Assembly (NCBI GenBank): GCA_902702965.1
Contig: CACRXP010000048.1
Location: 464,994-528,993, forward strand
From: Spirometra erinaceieuropaei
Taxonomy: Eukaryota; Platyhelminthes; Cestoda; Diphyllobothriidea; Diphyllobothriidae
DNA: 64,000 nt
Direction of reading: 5' to 3'
Below are positions 44,384 through 55,289 of the stretch, one piece after another. The translations under genes were made by a program, and so were the position numbers. Below the pieces are notes generated by a model that worked only from the letters and a program-made list of their open reading frames with translations, was not told the DNA's origin and made no database searches. The first letter of the stretch is position 1; each line of letters begins with the position of its first letter.

Positions 44384-44561
44384 AGAATATAGTACGGTGA
44401 CAATTGCCAATAATCAAACTTCTCGGAGGCCATATTCTGTACAATTGTTTCCCCTTCTTCATACTGGTCAAGTTGCTACGAAGTCCACATGTCCAGCTGA
44501 TCAGTGCAGGCATTGTATCTTTCGCCACATGTGGATGTGCAGGCAGCATGTTAAGTTTTTA
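44384..44561 (+). CDS. Candidate exon with a Cys/His cluster, unidentified
   Basis: A pyrimidine-rich acceptor (GTCTTCGACTGTTTAAG) precedes, and a donor-like GTAGGC follows TTACTG. The frame between reads S-T-V-T-I-A-N-N-Q-T-S, then T-G-Q-V-A-T-K-S-T-C-P-A-D-Q-C-R-H-C, then H-M-W-M-C-R-Q-H. Four cysteines and three histidines in about 25 residues are unusual for chance translation. I do not recognise the family, and no adjoining exon was found. Could be chance. Confidence 0.25.
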
Positions 44562-44990
44562 CTGGTAGGCTGGACTCGTGTCAGAAGTAATGTAGCCAAT
44601 TTTTGCAGATTATTAGGTTCCGTCTGTTCTGACGATTAAAGAGGGCCTTATTTGACAATTGCATCAACGATATTTCTAAAAATAATGAGTTTTTGCTCAG
44701 CCACAATAACAATTATTCTTAAAATACACACAAGTCTGCGACCGAATTATGTTCAGCGGTCGCAAAATCCTGTCTGAACAAGTTACAAAAATAGCGAAAG
44801 TGATTTTTTTAATCACACTGGTCCTGGGTGACTTACGGCCAGCTTTTCGTCTGAGGTCTTACGTAAACTTCCGTGGGCAATTTCGCATGCCAAACAGTCG
44901 AGTAATAATTATGATTATATATTCTTCAATTTTACAACATTATGCCGGACGTAGTTTAATACTGACCATTTAGGTTGTCCATAACTTGAC

Positions 44991-45213
44991 CTAAAATTAA
45001 ACCCTTTACTTCGGTCATGGATGACTGAATGCTCTGTTTCCAGGATATACGGTTTCCCTGGACCAAACAGTCAAAGGTAGTGCAACGTGTCGTCTGAACT
45101 GCGTTTGCCATCATTAAGGACATCATAGGACGATCACCTTCTCTAAGACAGGGTACTAACAATCGTGTCATGAATCCGCGTATGCGTTTTTGACAGTCGT
45201 TAGTGTCTGCGCT
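44991..45213 (-). CDS. Candidate internal exon, unidentified
   Basis: The minus strand has an acceptor GTGTTTTAG, 223 nt of open frame and a donor AG before GTCAAG. The peptide starts S-A-D-T-N-D-C, contains V-P-C-L-R-E-G-D-R-P and T-R-C-T-T-F-D-C-L-V-Q-G-N-R-I-S-W-K-Q, and ends K-G-L-I-L. Four cysteines. Splice signals fit at both ends (entry phase 0, exit phase 1). No paralogue here and no known motif. Neighbouring exons were not located. Confidence 0.3.
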
Positions 45214-45219
45214 CTAAAA

Positions 45220-46825
45220 CACCAGATGTACTACGCAGCTATACCGACGTAGGAAACACGTTCTACGAAAGCCTGCGCGGCTTTCTGGCGAGGCAAACCG
45301 TTAGGTTTTTTAGTCTCAGCGGAGACATTAAGAGCATTCCCAGGAAAGTAAATAAGCTGTTTGAAAATTGCAACAATTATCTTGATTTAAAATCGGAAAT
45401 ATGGTAAAGTTCGTGAAAATCCGCCAACGATAGACTTCGGTAAATGCATTCTAAAGAATCAAAATATTAACTAAATATTTTTAGAAATCAAGGGCATATA
45501 ATTCTTGAACATTTGTTCCGACGCTTGTTGTCTTAGGCAAGTAGGTTTTATGTTTGGATGAGAAATCCAACGCAACCCGAACGGTCATAAAGGAAAAAAT
45601 AACATCCCATATAATAGTACTTCCGCAACTGCCTCTAAGGACAAACTTGGTTCTATGGTTTGGCTAAATGCATAGTACGGAACCTATTGTTTTCGACAGT
45701 TTATGTATGACATTGCGAACTACACACAGTGCACTTAGGATTCATGTAGGCTTTATAATGGAAGGAGCCCCATGGTCTCCCGACTACGTTCAGTATTTGC
45801 ACAGAATGAAAATTTCTTGACGAAATCTAATTGAGATATTTGTGACTGCATAGACCATTTTCTCAAAATTACTGTTCCCCGGTCGGTTTGACAAAATGCA
45901 ATTTTACGAAACGATTTATGACTGAGATATCTCTACTAAAGAACGCAAACGAAATCTCCTTTGCATAAACTAAATCCATTTAGAACAAAAAACGGAAAAA
46001 TTGTATGCATTTCCTGTACCAGACTGAGATACCTCACTATTGGACGTGGATCAGTTAACCATTTCCCGACGCTACGTGTAAATAATACGTGAAGGATGTT
46101 TACAACGCGTTAAAAGCTCATGCGCCTTCACAGGTCTTGTGCGCTTAAATCTACTTGTTTTTACTCATTTGACACGAAATTTTGCATTTTTTCTTGGTTT
46201 ATGAATAAAATTGTCATTGTTAAACAGCGATCTAGCGGTCCAAACATATTTTTTGTGTTTTTGGTAAAAGGGAATTTTTATAATCGTTAGTTGGGTGTTT
46301 TGGCAGTCGTATTAATTCTGGTTTCTAGTAGACCAGTGATTTCAATCATAGTTGGGCACAAATAATGTGCATTGACAAATGATGTGTTTATGGCTGGCGC
46401 CACTCTCAACAAATTCTACGAATAGCAGAAGAAATTATGCCCCAACGTAGCGAATAATTTTAAGTGCTAATAAAACATTAAATAGAGACATATTTCGAAG
46501 CGCAACTTACTTTCTTTGCTTTCTGTATACTAATTAATGCAAGATATATACTCTTGTTAGCAGGGGCTTAGACGAAATCTTAGCTATTTATCACTAAACT
46601 TCATGTCGATTGATAATTACAATTGAAATAACTCCTTCGTATATCGAAAAGCCCAATTTTTACAATATATTGCATTTCCCAAATGCGCAATAGAGTTTGG
46701 GACGAAAAAAGAACCATTTCTTTGCTCAAAAATGACGACTACATCAATTTGCCAGGAGGGAACTATACTCAAAGAAAGAACGCACTAAGTTTACCCGAAA
46801 AGTAAAAATTTGTATGGGGAAGGGA
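45220..46825. other. No recognisable gene
   Basis: AT-rich; no open frame of note and no recognised repeat. Confidence 0.35.
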
Positions 46826-46829
46826 TTGA

Positions 46830-47136
46830 TTAGAAGTCCGATAAATCGTTAGACATCGTAAGCCTAGTTATCCTGCAGGCGGTCATGTGCCCCTCAAGTG
46901 CTAGTGTATTTTCTGCTGGTGTCATTGAGTACGCCACATCATTTCCGGATCTTCTGAAATAAATGTTTACTTTATTAAGATCAGACACCCTATCATCTAA
47001 TTTGGCTTTATAGCAGACAGTGCGTACCAGGGTCATCGTGAATATAAACAAAGGTCGGTCAATGTCACATGCATGCCTCGACGAAACAGGACGGTCTTCA
47101 AAATCTTCTAGCATATAAGCTACACCGGTATGTACG
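46830..47136 (-). CDS. Candidate terminal exon, unidentified
   Basis: After a possible acceptor (CTACTGTCTAG) the minus-strand frame is open for about 100 codons to a stop at 46,830. It reads E-D-F-E-D-R-P-V-S-S-R-H-A-C-D-I-D-R-P, then T-L-V-R-T-V-C-Y-K-A-K-L-D-D-R-V, then N-I-Y-F-R-R-S-G-N-D-V-A-Y, L-E-G-H-M-T-A-C-R-I. Three cysteines; alternating hydrophobic pattern suggestive of beta strands. The acceptor is mediocre and upstream exons are unknown. A genuine gene is plausible but unproven. Confidence 0.3.
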
Positions 47137-47392
47137 CTAGACAGTAGCGTCTTTGGTATCGCGATCGAGACTCCGTCTTTTCAACATAAATGCGCGACAA
47201 TCGACTAATAAGGCTGCTTGCATGCGCATTGTAGATTTTCCTCCCACTATGTCTTGTGCTACGCAGAAATTAGGCGAAGATTAATAATGAAAACAGATGT
47301 TTTTTATAAACAGGCCAATAAATAACACAGAAAGTTAGGTTTGTGTTTGCTATGTATGGTTTTTTTAATTATCCCTCACTAGTTAAACAAAG

Positions 47393-47542
47393 ATGCACTT
47401 GGAGCCAATGAACGTCAAATCGTCTCTCAACAGTCCGATGCAATTACCGTGCTATCTAAAGAAAGCCGAAGGCTGCACTGTGGGTTTTTACAAGACTGAC
47501 AATGCCAAATGCTGGGAAGGGACTATATTTTGCAGTATACAG
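47393..47542 (+). CDS. Candidate first exon of a small Cys-rich protein
   Basis: The ATG at 47,393 has an AAAG context and lies 11 bases after a pyrimidine-rich acceptor-like CACTAG, which could be a trans-splice site. 50 codons end at ACAG before GTTTGAGG. The sequence includes P-M-Q-L-P-C-Y-L-K-K-A-E-G-C and K-C-W-E-G-T-I-F-C-S. Joined in phase 0 to the exon at 47,619, the product would be 114 residues with eight cysteines. No signal peptide is evident. An upstream exon instead of a start is possible. Confidence 0.35.
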
Positions 47543-47618
47543 GTTTGAGGGGAATAGACCTCATTGACATCACCGGCTGCTTCAGTGATGTAGAATTTTC
47601 TTGTTGGTTTGGATGCAG
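47543..47618 (+). other. Candidate short intron (76 nt)
   Basis: GTTTGA donor and TTTCTTGTTGGTTTGGATGCAG acceptor; phase 0 on both sides. Short introns are common near the 5' ends of flatworm genes. Confidence 0.35.
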
Positions 47619-47813
47619 AAATTTTTGCGCTGCTGTGAGAAAGTCAGGGTGATGGATTTTGTGAACGCCTATGATGTTTGGCCCATACGTTTGCGTATTC
47701 CAGTTGGATATTTCGAAAAAAACGCGACAATTAGCCGGACCAATGTCGAACTTCCTTGTACCGCCCTTAACGAAACAGGGGTTAACAAAGTCTGTAATCT
47801 ATTTTCGAATTAG
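47619..47813 (+). CDS. Candidate second exon of a small Cys-rich protein
   Basis: 64 codons and stop: starts K-F-L-R-C-C-E-K-V, then W-P-I-R-L-R-I-P-V-G-Y-F, two N-glycosylation sequons (N-A-T, N-E-T), and V-E-L-P-C-T-A-L-N-E-T-G...V-C-N-L-F. The V-E-L-P-C here and M-Q-L-P-C in the first exon look alike, so the protein may hold two short related segments. No family recognised. Confidence 0.35.
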   Translation, partial: KFLRCCEKVRVMDFVNAYDVWPIRLRIPVGYFEKNATISRTNVELPCTALNETGVNKVCNLFSN

Positions 47814-47819
47814 CCATTC

Positions 47820-49660
47820 GGCGACAATGTTAAGCATACACAGCATAGAAAACTATACCTGATTCTGCGTGAATATGACACTATTCCAGACGACATCACA
47901 GGTGTACATCCTAGAACGCTTATACAGCACAGGCCAGGGCGGTTGACAATTATAAACGAGTGTACTGACAGAAAGACGGACGCTATAATCAGGCGTGATG
48001 AATCTGCATTCTCCTTCTCTCATATCAAGCGAAGCAATTTGATCGATGAGATGTTCAGCAACAGTGTTTACTCGAATTATATTTTCATCGCGCGGACAAT
48101 TCTCAACGTCTACAAGGAAATTCAGTTAACACCATTAGAACGAAGCGGTTGAGTTTTAGATGGCTGACGTCAGCTGCATTTATGCTGCCTGGTAGTACCT
48201 TAATAATTATTTCATAAATACAACATGTAGTCATGTATACACAAAAATAAAGAAATAAGTCTCGAGCACAGATTAACCTTGCGTTACTTGCGTCAATCAA
48301 TACATGTCAGCTTTACTGAGAGAAAACCTAACGATACGGGGCTTTTGAAAAAGTCGGGTTTCAGTTAGACGACGCAGAACGAATTTTACGAAAAGTAAAT
48401 AACTTAGTAATATATTTAAAAACGTCTGCGTCCTTTAGCTTGAACCTTGACATATTACAGCGCAGCAAACCACTTATATCACGCGCAAAACAGACGCCTA
48501 GAAATGCATATGTCCATTTAAAAAAAAATTAGCTCAGTCGTCATTAATGCATTTCTCGATCATAATAAGAGCGAAATTGCATTAAAATAGAAAAAACATA
48601 CGAGGAAGTGAAGAACAGGCGTAATGTCCATTGACGCAACATAATAGGAGCAGCAAAACTGTGCATGCCATGTTGCATTAACGTATGCACAAACTAGCCT
48701 AAACTTACATTAGTGTAGGACAAATATTATTGGTCAGAATGCGGTGAACCAATCGAAGAGAACTGAGAATCTTCTAAAGTCGCTATGGCATAACAATAGA
48801 CTGAAATTCTCGAAAAATATTGATAATGCAAATACAGTTCCTTACCTAACTCTTGAAGTGTGTCGAAATTTATGAATAATTGCCTATCACTCGCAAATCG
48901 ACACCATTTAATGAGTCTAGTATCAATGGTATTTAAGTACAATTTCAAAAGAATAAAATATCAAAGGCAGTGTTGCGTTGTTTAGAAATGTCGATTTATT
49001 TTGAAAGGCGCAATACCCCGAAAACGTTAGAAATGGAGATTCCAAAACATTTATTAAGGGATTCGTGGTATTCTTGAGTCACTTTACTTGAAATGAGGTT
49101 CATCAAGAGAAGCTGGATTTTGCTTGATTTCACCGATGGGGACCTCAGAGGAACAAACGTTATCATCGCATGACATACTTTCAGGCCGATCGGTGCATAA
49201 TAAATTTAAATAGAGTTGACAGAAGTGATCGTGTGTATAGCATTTTGTGTTTCTAGAGATGACTTTTTTCTATTAAATTAAATTACACTTTTCTTTTTTT
49301 GCATTACGTTACGTCTCATATGGGCCACGAAATGTTGCTGAATACTCTAGGATTTTCAGTTTATTCACCTGATCGTCCAAAAAGGCAGTTTCTGAATTAC
49401 CTGTCTGTTGAGAACTTTAAAATAAGATTATTCTTGAAGGCATTTATCGAGTAAATGAGTGTTTGGGCGTAATTGTGCACGAACATGATCGTTTGGATCA
49501 CAGGTTAAGACTCATTCAAACATCAAACTTCATTTTCGAGAAAAATGACTGTCCACAATGAACGTCAGCAAAGAATGTGCCTTCTATCAATAAGAAAACC
49601 TTCCTTGATGAGTTACGTTGGTTAGATCGCAGTTGATAGCCAAGAAAGGGGAGGCGAACG
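47820..49660. other. Mostly unassigned
   Basis: AT-rich. A minus-strand frame at 48,727-48,948 has a good donor (TTAG before GTAAGG) after D-T-L-Q-E-L but no acceptor, so it is only a faint exon candidate. Frame 47,943-48,152 has no support. Confidence 0.3.
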
Positions 49661-49667
49661 GCGACCC

Positions 49668-49935
49668 CACCCCTAATCCTAACCTTAACCCTAACCTCAA
49701 GCTTAAACGTAAACCGTTAACCCTAACGGCAACCCTAACACAAAACGAAATCGTAAACGTAACCGTAGTCCCTACAATTGGCCGAGACTGAAAACACGTA
49801 ACCGTAATGCTGAAACCTAATCGTACACTCACACCCTAACCGTATCACGGAAGCCTACGCCTAAGGACAAAACTCCGACCCGAAAATTCGGAAACCATGA
49901 ACCGGTACCCTAATCCTAACCCCAAACGTAAAACG
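49668..49935. repeat. Degenerate CCCTAA-rich sequence
   Basis: Repeated CCTAACC, ACCCTAAC and AACCGTAA words over about 270 bp, imperfect. Like 39.3 and 42.9 kb but outside the tandem units. Confidence 0.6.
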
Positions 49936-49939
49936 GAAG

Positions 49940-50880
49940 CTAAATAGGCCAGATGTGATTATGGAGCCCCACAAAAATACGGGCCCTGGATACTAGCTGC
50001 GATCTCTGTGCACTTTGCATTTTGTACAGTGAGGCCAAGTTAAAATGTGACACTTTTGGCCGTTTCTCTCACGATGCTAAACAATACTATTTCTTACCGT
50101 AGGAGTAAGAACATGTATTTCTCTATACATTGCAGCGATTTGCATTATTGGTGCTCCTTTCGTTGGTTATGAATGCATAGCAGATCGCCCATATGAATGC
50201 ATTTATTTTGATGGAACTGTTACTTTTTTGCTTGTTCTATTGCTAAATAAGCTATGTACAGAAGTTTAACTACAAGTAATGCTGCTGCTAACGCTGCTAC
50301 ACTTCGCGCCCTTCCGCTCTCACCCCGCCCCTGACAATGACTGCTATTACCCACCCCACCCTCCCCCCCACATTCCCACACCCCGCCGGTGTTTTAAGTA
50401 GAACTTTTATCGACTTTTCTTATCGCTGACGTGTTTTTCTTCTACCCCGTTCTCATATAACTGCACTGGCCCGACGAGAATTTATCGAAAGCTACGTATG
50501 CTCGCCACCTCGTCTTCTGAATCTATATCTGCGTTATTACAGTACTTTAGGGCACCAAATCGCACGGATTTGCTAATTTGACATTTAGGAAATGATAAAG
50601 CCTCTGGTTTTCATAAAGTAACTTCTTTATTAGCAGGATGACTACCACGGTTAACATCGGACATGAAATAATTTTTCAATTTCGGCATAATGTGTTTATG
50701 AATTCTGTCGCGGGTAACTTACTATCGTTTTAATGACAAAGTCGCTCGGATTCGTCACCGGAGTCTAGGATATGCATTATCATAGGAAATTGCATGAGTA
50801 TATTCTAACGCCCAGTTTCGATAAAATTTACTGATATGTTACTTGATGTAAATATTTAAACTCAATTTTAGGACTTCGTC
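49940..50880. other. No recognisable gene
   Basis: Includes a C-rich patch (50,350-50,390). No supported coding region. Confidence 0.35.
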
Positions 50881-50886
50881 TGTGAG

Positions 50887-52170
50887 AGGCAAACATCAGA
50901 CATGGTAATTAGACGAGCGGTAACACAAGTGATTTCTAGATAGAATATAAGGCATGTAACATAGCTCGTAATAGGCCAGCGTAGTGTTTTTATATTACTG
51001 AGTTTTCGGTTTAACGAATGTGTCCGTCTGTATAATTTAAGTAATTGGATGCAATTTTATATTCAGTGTTGCAGTAAAAAGCAAAAACAAAATGGTTAGA
51101 AACTTTAATACGTCGGCCGGCAAACCCATCGATTAATTAGTCAAGGCAAAGTAGTCAGCGTTGAAATTAACGTATAAAAAAATCATTTGGCGCTTCTGTG
51201 CTCAGTTCAGAGTTCGAACCATTAAGAATGACGGATTTCCTAATAGAAACGAAAAGGTAAGTTCATTGAAGCCTTCGCCAAACAGAAGGCATTATTTCTA
51301 GAACAAGAGCTTTATTACACTGACGTATCGGATTCTCCCTCGGATTCATCCTCAAAGACTGAGTTTAAAAGCTTTATTCGACTTTGTGGCAGGACGTTTT
51401 CTGTTGTACATAGCGCTGTCCGAAAGAAACGGCTAATACTGAATGCGTGTATCTGCAAGGACTGTGCTCAAAGACACACTCATCTGAGAGCCCTTTAAAA
51501 TTGCTTCTCTACACTCAAATATCATGGATATATATGTCTGTAGGGTGCTTCTTAATTTCCCTCTGTACGGTTCAAACAAATTTGGAATATTGATCAAGCG
51601 TCAGAAATCAGAATTCTATTATCACTTCACCCCAAATATGCGACATCTTCATTTTGCGAAAGCCGTCTGCATCAGGAGATGTAACCTTCCACAGAACCGA
51701 TGCTAATGTTACTGCAGATGCACTGAGTATTGAAGCCAATTTGATCGTCGTTGCCACGATGTCAACCTTGTGATCCACAGCAGTGCGAGAGCAGGAACAG
51801 TAACTTGCACTTGAAGTAGCATTTAGTTGTAGTAAACTAGTGAAGCATCTAGAACACCTTCGTCTTCCGCCTCACCTGGAACCGATTTCCTCAACAAGAC
51901 AAAAGGACCGGGGGTGGTTGAGGACACAGATGTTTGACAAGACAAACGCCCCCCCCCCCTAGATGTACCATCATATCCCCAGGTCAGTAACGTATTCGGA
52001 CCGGAAGTTTATAAAAGAAAGAAAATATGGGGACGGCATAGATCCCGATTAGCACGGCATGTGCCTGCAGATTGGCCTGACAAAAATACCTCAATGTTGA
52101 TAACTTGAATTTGTAACCATGACATGCAGGTACACATTTCAGATAACACCTGCCGGACTCCTATCTAGAC
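50887..52170 (+). repeat. Dispersed repeat D1, copy 2
   Basis: Colinear with 11-1,590: AGGCAAACATCAGACATG start, GTTTTCGGTTTA, ATGGATA-ATATGTCTG, TTGATCAAGC, GCGACATCTT, and the final block ending GACCCATGTTGGTC. A degenerate Penelope-type 3' end (minus, 51,295-51,370) sits at the same place as in copy 1. A poly-C run lies at about 51,950. The 60-codon frame at 51,524 is broken in copy 1. Confidence 0.7.
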
Positions 52171-52429
52171 CCATGTTGGTCGTGCATTCGCGTTTGCAGC
52201 CGTCAGCCTGTTTTTCAAATGTAGATGCACCTTCCGCAACTGCATTGAAGTCGGTAGACAACGGCAGACATCTGCTTAGGGATCGGATCTATTGGCCACA
52301 TGACATGCCGGCGGATTTTTGAGTCAGGCCTGTTGGCAACACATATTCCGAATGGCGCGAGGCATCTAGCCACGGCTTCGGAGACGCATCTACTGTACGG
52401 AATGCTACGCCACGAGCTTGACTGACTAT

Positions 52430-52640
52430 GCTGTTCATTTCGTTATCTGGCTGTTTTTGGTTCTGTTCAATGGATGCTCGCAGATAGCCGTTGGCTCTGA
52501 AGAGTTCTTGGAGGAGCTTTATCTCGTTCAGTTGGGCGGCTGGCGCGCTTTAATGAGTTTCCACCCATCGGTATAACGTGCGGACACAGCCTCGCGTGTG
52601 TTGCAGCGGGTGGTGACGGTTGTTCCTAAGAATATGCAGC
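52430..52640 (-). pseudogene. Penelope-like reverse-transcriptase fragment
   Basis: The minus strand reads C-V-R-T-L-Y-R-W-V-E-T-H, a stop, then A-Q-L-N-E-I-K-L-L-Q-E-L-F-R-A-N-G-Y-L. It aligns with C-V-R-T-L-Y-R-R-V...F-K-A-N-G-Y-P of the 41.9-kb element. Endonuclease not found next to it. The surrounding GC-richer sequence (52,180-52,900) may belong to the same relic. Confidence 0.65.
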
Positions 52641-52899
52641 GTGTCCGTCGCTCTTCTGTGGCCCGCCGTCCTAGTTTGCCGTTTTATTGGAGACAGACGA
52701 GAACATCCAACAACGGAAGTTAATCCCCTACCTCGTGCTACCGTCGGACCTCCAATAAACCCACCCGGCGAACGCTGCTTTACTTCGGGGTTGAGTATGA
52801 CTGGTTGACGACGGATAGTAAGCCAGAAATTGCCCTTCCAGTCTCACTTGTCTTTGTCGTTAATGTCGTCCTGCCTCTTCTTTTGATATGCCACCTCGG

Positions 52900-53760
52900 A
52901 ATCGCATTTTCACTACTATTGTTGAACCCTGTATTTGCGTTAGATAATTATACGAACACTGATTTTGCTGTTTGACAGAATTTAAGGATTTAAATGATTT
53001 TTGTGCCCATAACACGATTCCAAATCGCATCATAATTGTGTATCGGAAAAAAATGCAACGGTTTCGACTGTCAAATATTGCTGAATATGAGCGAAAAAAA
53101 ACGTTCCATTAAAAGATACCCTGAAGTTTCTTCGTAGGAGACAACATCCTCTAAGAACTGCGAGAACCGCAGGAACGATAGCAGCGTATTTTCCGAGGCT
53201 GACTTCTCATTATGCAACGCGTTGGACACTTAGTGTCAGAGAAGGTCCCTTGTTTCAACATCCTATTCTTAATGGTGGTTGTCGCTGTAACTTACTCTGA
53301 CGACGAGGTATCGTTGGTGGGTGAAAAATTTGTTTTCGCTATACTGGTAGATTTTATATAAACCAAGCAAAGGGTCGTCGCACCCTCTCCTCCTCCCGAC
53401 CTGAGCCCGGTATTAATGTGAATGGGATCGCTGGCGGTTTGCACGGCTGAACCCCAACCACCACCACCACAAGCCAAGGTCCACAACAAACAGTTAACCA
53501 GGATTTTACCCAACAACCTCACCACAATGGGTCACAAAGACGAGGATGACAAGACAGCCATGCTCACAACCCGTATGCCCAACGGGATCGTAGGCACTGC
53601 TACCAGCATGAAACACAGCGCCATAGTACCCCGAGGCGGAAAGTAAATCAGGAAATAGAATAAGCTGTATCTGATGATCACTCAAAAACTAAAGGACGTT
53701 CAGCTAATTGTTGAGGGGAGGACACAAAGAATAGTAAAAATAGAACACGGTAGTCGTACA
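52900..53760. other. No recognisable gene
   Basis: A (CCA)n patch near 53,459-53,471. The 74-codon frame at 53,422-53,646 is low-complexity at its start and has no motif. Confidence 0.3.
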
Positions 53761-53764
53761 GAAG

Positions 53765-54740
53765 GAAACAAGATCGCTGGGACAAGAGCTTCATTAGTCC
53801 TGACTTTCCGGATTCCTGCTCGAACCCATCATCAGAGGCATAAGCGGATATGGGTGGTTCATGCACAAGGGGCTGCAGTAGATATAGGCTGCAGTCGCCC
53901 TGTCGCCGAATACCTTTAATACTCACGACTCCCCAACTCATCATGGATCGTTGCACTTGCTGAGATGATTTGTCGATGGCCGTCAGTCGCATTGTTAATT
54001 TCTGAAAAGTCATCACGTTAGTATGATGATTGCTCAACTATCTGAAACACCAACCCTGGCGATGGGAGCAGTCTTCACTTGTGCGTCCCCCCCCCCACCC
54101 GCGTGACTAATTTCTCTGACTAGGCGAAGCCTTCGCACCGAAAATGCAATGGGAATGATCGCTATTCTTGTTACTTGGCTGGGGACCAGAAAACCATGAG
54201 TCGAGCAACACGCGGCTAACGTGTTCGGCAACTCCAGCGAGAAGTTCGGCCACGTATAATTTGAATATGTGACAGAATTTCGTCGAATGAGGCACAACTT
54301 GACAGCTGGCGTCATTTCTCCGCACTGATGCCGCGATTTTCAACATTCGTCATCCCGGTTTGGCCGACGTAGTTTCTTTGTCTACAACTGCATCACATCC
54401 AGTAAGCGACTGCAGACCTTTCTTGCCAGTGGGTCTTATGGTTTCATTACTTAACGCCTGTTAGTTGTCTTCGGTCTGTGTGCAACTCATACCCCAAGTG
54501 GTGCGAGAAGACGGCCGAATGCTTCCCAAACTTTTTAGACATGCAGAAGCGCCCGCCAAGATTTGGTGTTCCTGCGGTTAGGCCTTTCGTCCGTTTTGCG
54601 TATGCACCGGTTGACAAAGTTGCGCTTGTAGCCATTGGCTTTGAAGACCCTACGTAAGTATTGTAGTTCGGCAATCTTGTCGTTCGGCTCACTGCAGTAC
54701 GTTTCAACGCGCCGTTATAGCGTCATTACACAATTGCGTT
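53765..54740 (-). mobile_element. Penelope-like element, family 1, second copy
   Basis: Minus strand. The region 54,710-54,450 corresponds to the reverse-transcriptase end in family 1 (out of frame here). 54,346-54,107 carries the second half of the endonuclease: A-A-S-V-R-R-N-D-A-S-C-Q-V, H-S-T, L-L-D-S-W-F-S-G-P-Q. A hammerhead-like 3' end follows at 53,799-53,841 (CTGATGA, GGTTC/GAATCC, GGAAAGTC). Frameshifts and lost first-half GIY-YIG residues show it is dead. Confidence 0.75.
53799..53841 (-). ncRNA. Decayed hammerhead-like motif
   Basis: CTGATGA and the stem II strands are kept, but GAAACGTC has become GGAAAGTC, so the palindromic stem III is lost. Probably inactive. Confidence 0.45.
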
Positions 54741-54859
54741 TCTTCATCCGCAATCGCTAACTACTCGAAGTAGGCCTGCTTTCTCGGTTAGACGCTCTGC
54801 GATCACATGTCATTTATAATGCTGATGGACTCCTGCGCGTGACGAACGGCCTGGGATCC

Positions 54860-55225
54860 GCATCGTCTAAAGGATGGACGGCCAACTTCTTAACCCAAGG
54901 CCGACGAACTTTACGTCGCGTGTATCCGCAATTACCGTCCATAAACTTCCTTTCGCCGACGGCTGCCCTCCTAACGCCACCTTCGAAGGGGATATGCAAA
55001 CGACCATGTACTTCATCGCTCATGGTGGTCAACACGGGGGAAACGGGGGTTATGCATCGACTTCAACACGAGCCTTCTTACATCTCATCCCAAATAAGCG
55101 TGAACGGCACCGAACACTAATTCGTAGACAGCTTTACCTACCTAGGTAGCACCCTCTCCTGTGAAACCATGATCGACGATGAAATACCCCACCGGCACGC
55201 CCGACACATTTCTACCGTCCTCCTC
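54860..55225 (+). pseudogene. Reverse-transcriptase relic of the zinc-finger LINE
   Basis: The plus strand reads F-A-D-G-C-P-P-N-A-T-F-E-G-D-M-Q at about 54,952, where the family has F-A-D-D: the second catalytic aspartate is replaced by glycine. Further on, I-S-V-N-G-T, then F-T-Y-L-G-S-T-L-S (about 55,133-55,160) and I-D-D-E-I follow in the usual order. Frame changes separate the pieces. The connection to the following zinc-finger part is direct, so the segment between (thumb/linker) has been deleted. Confidence 0.7.
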
Positions 55226-55237
55226 CTCCTCCTCCTC
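55218..55237. repeat. (TCC)n run
   Basis: Short trinucleotide run at the junction between the reverse-transcriptase relic and the zinc-finger part. Confidence 0.7.
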
Positions 55238-55289
55238 TTGCCACTTCTCTTCATTCCTTCATTGCCTCAAAATCCATTACGGAGACGCA

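Noticed and set aside
39343..49935. Chromosome end
   Set aside because: The CCCTAA words are imperfect, in three separate patches, and followed by ordinary sequence on both sides.
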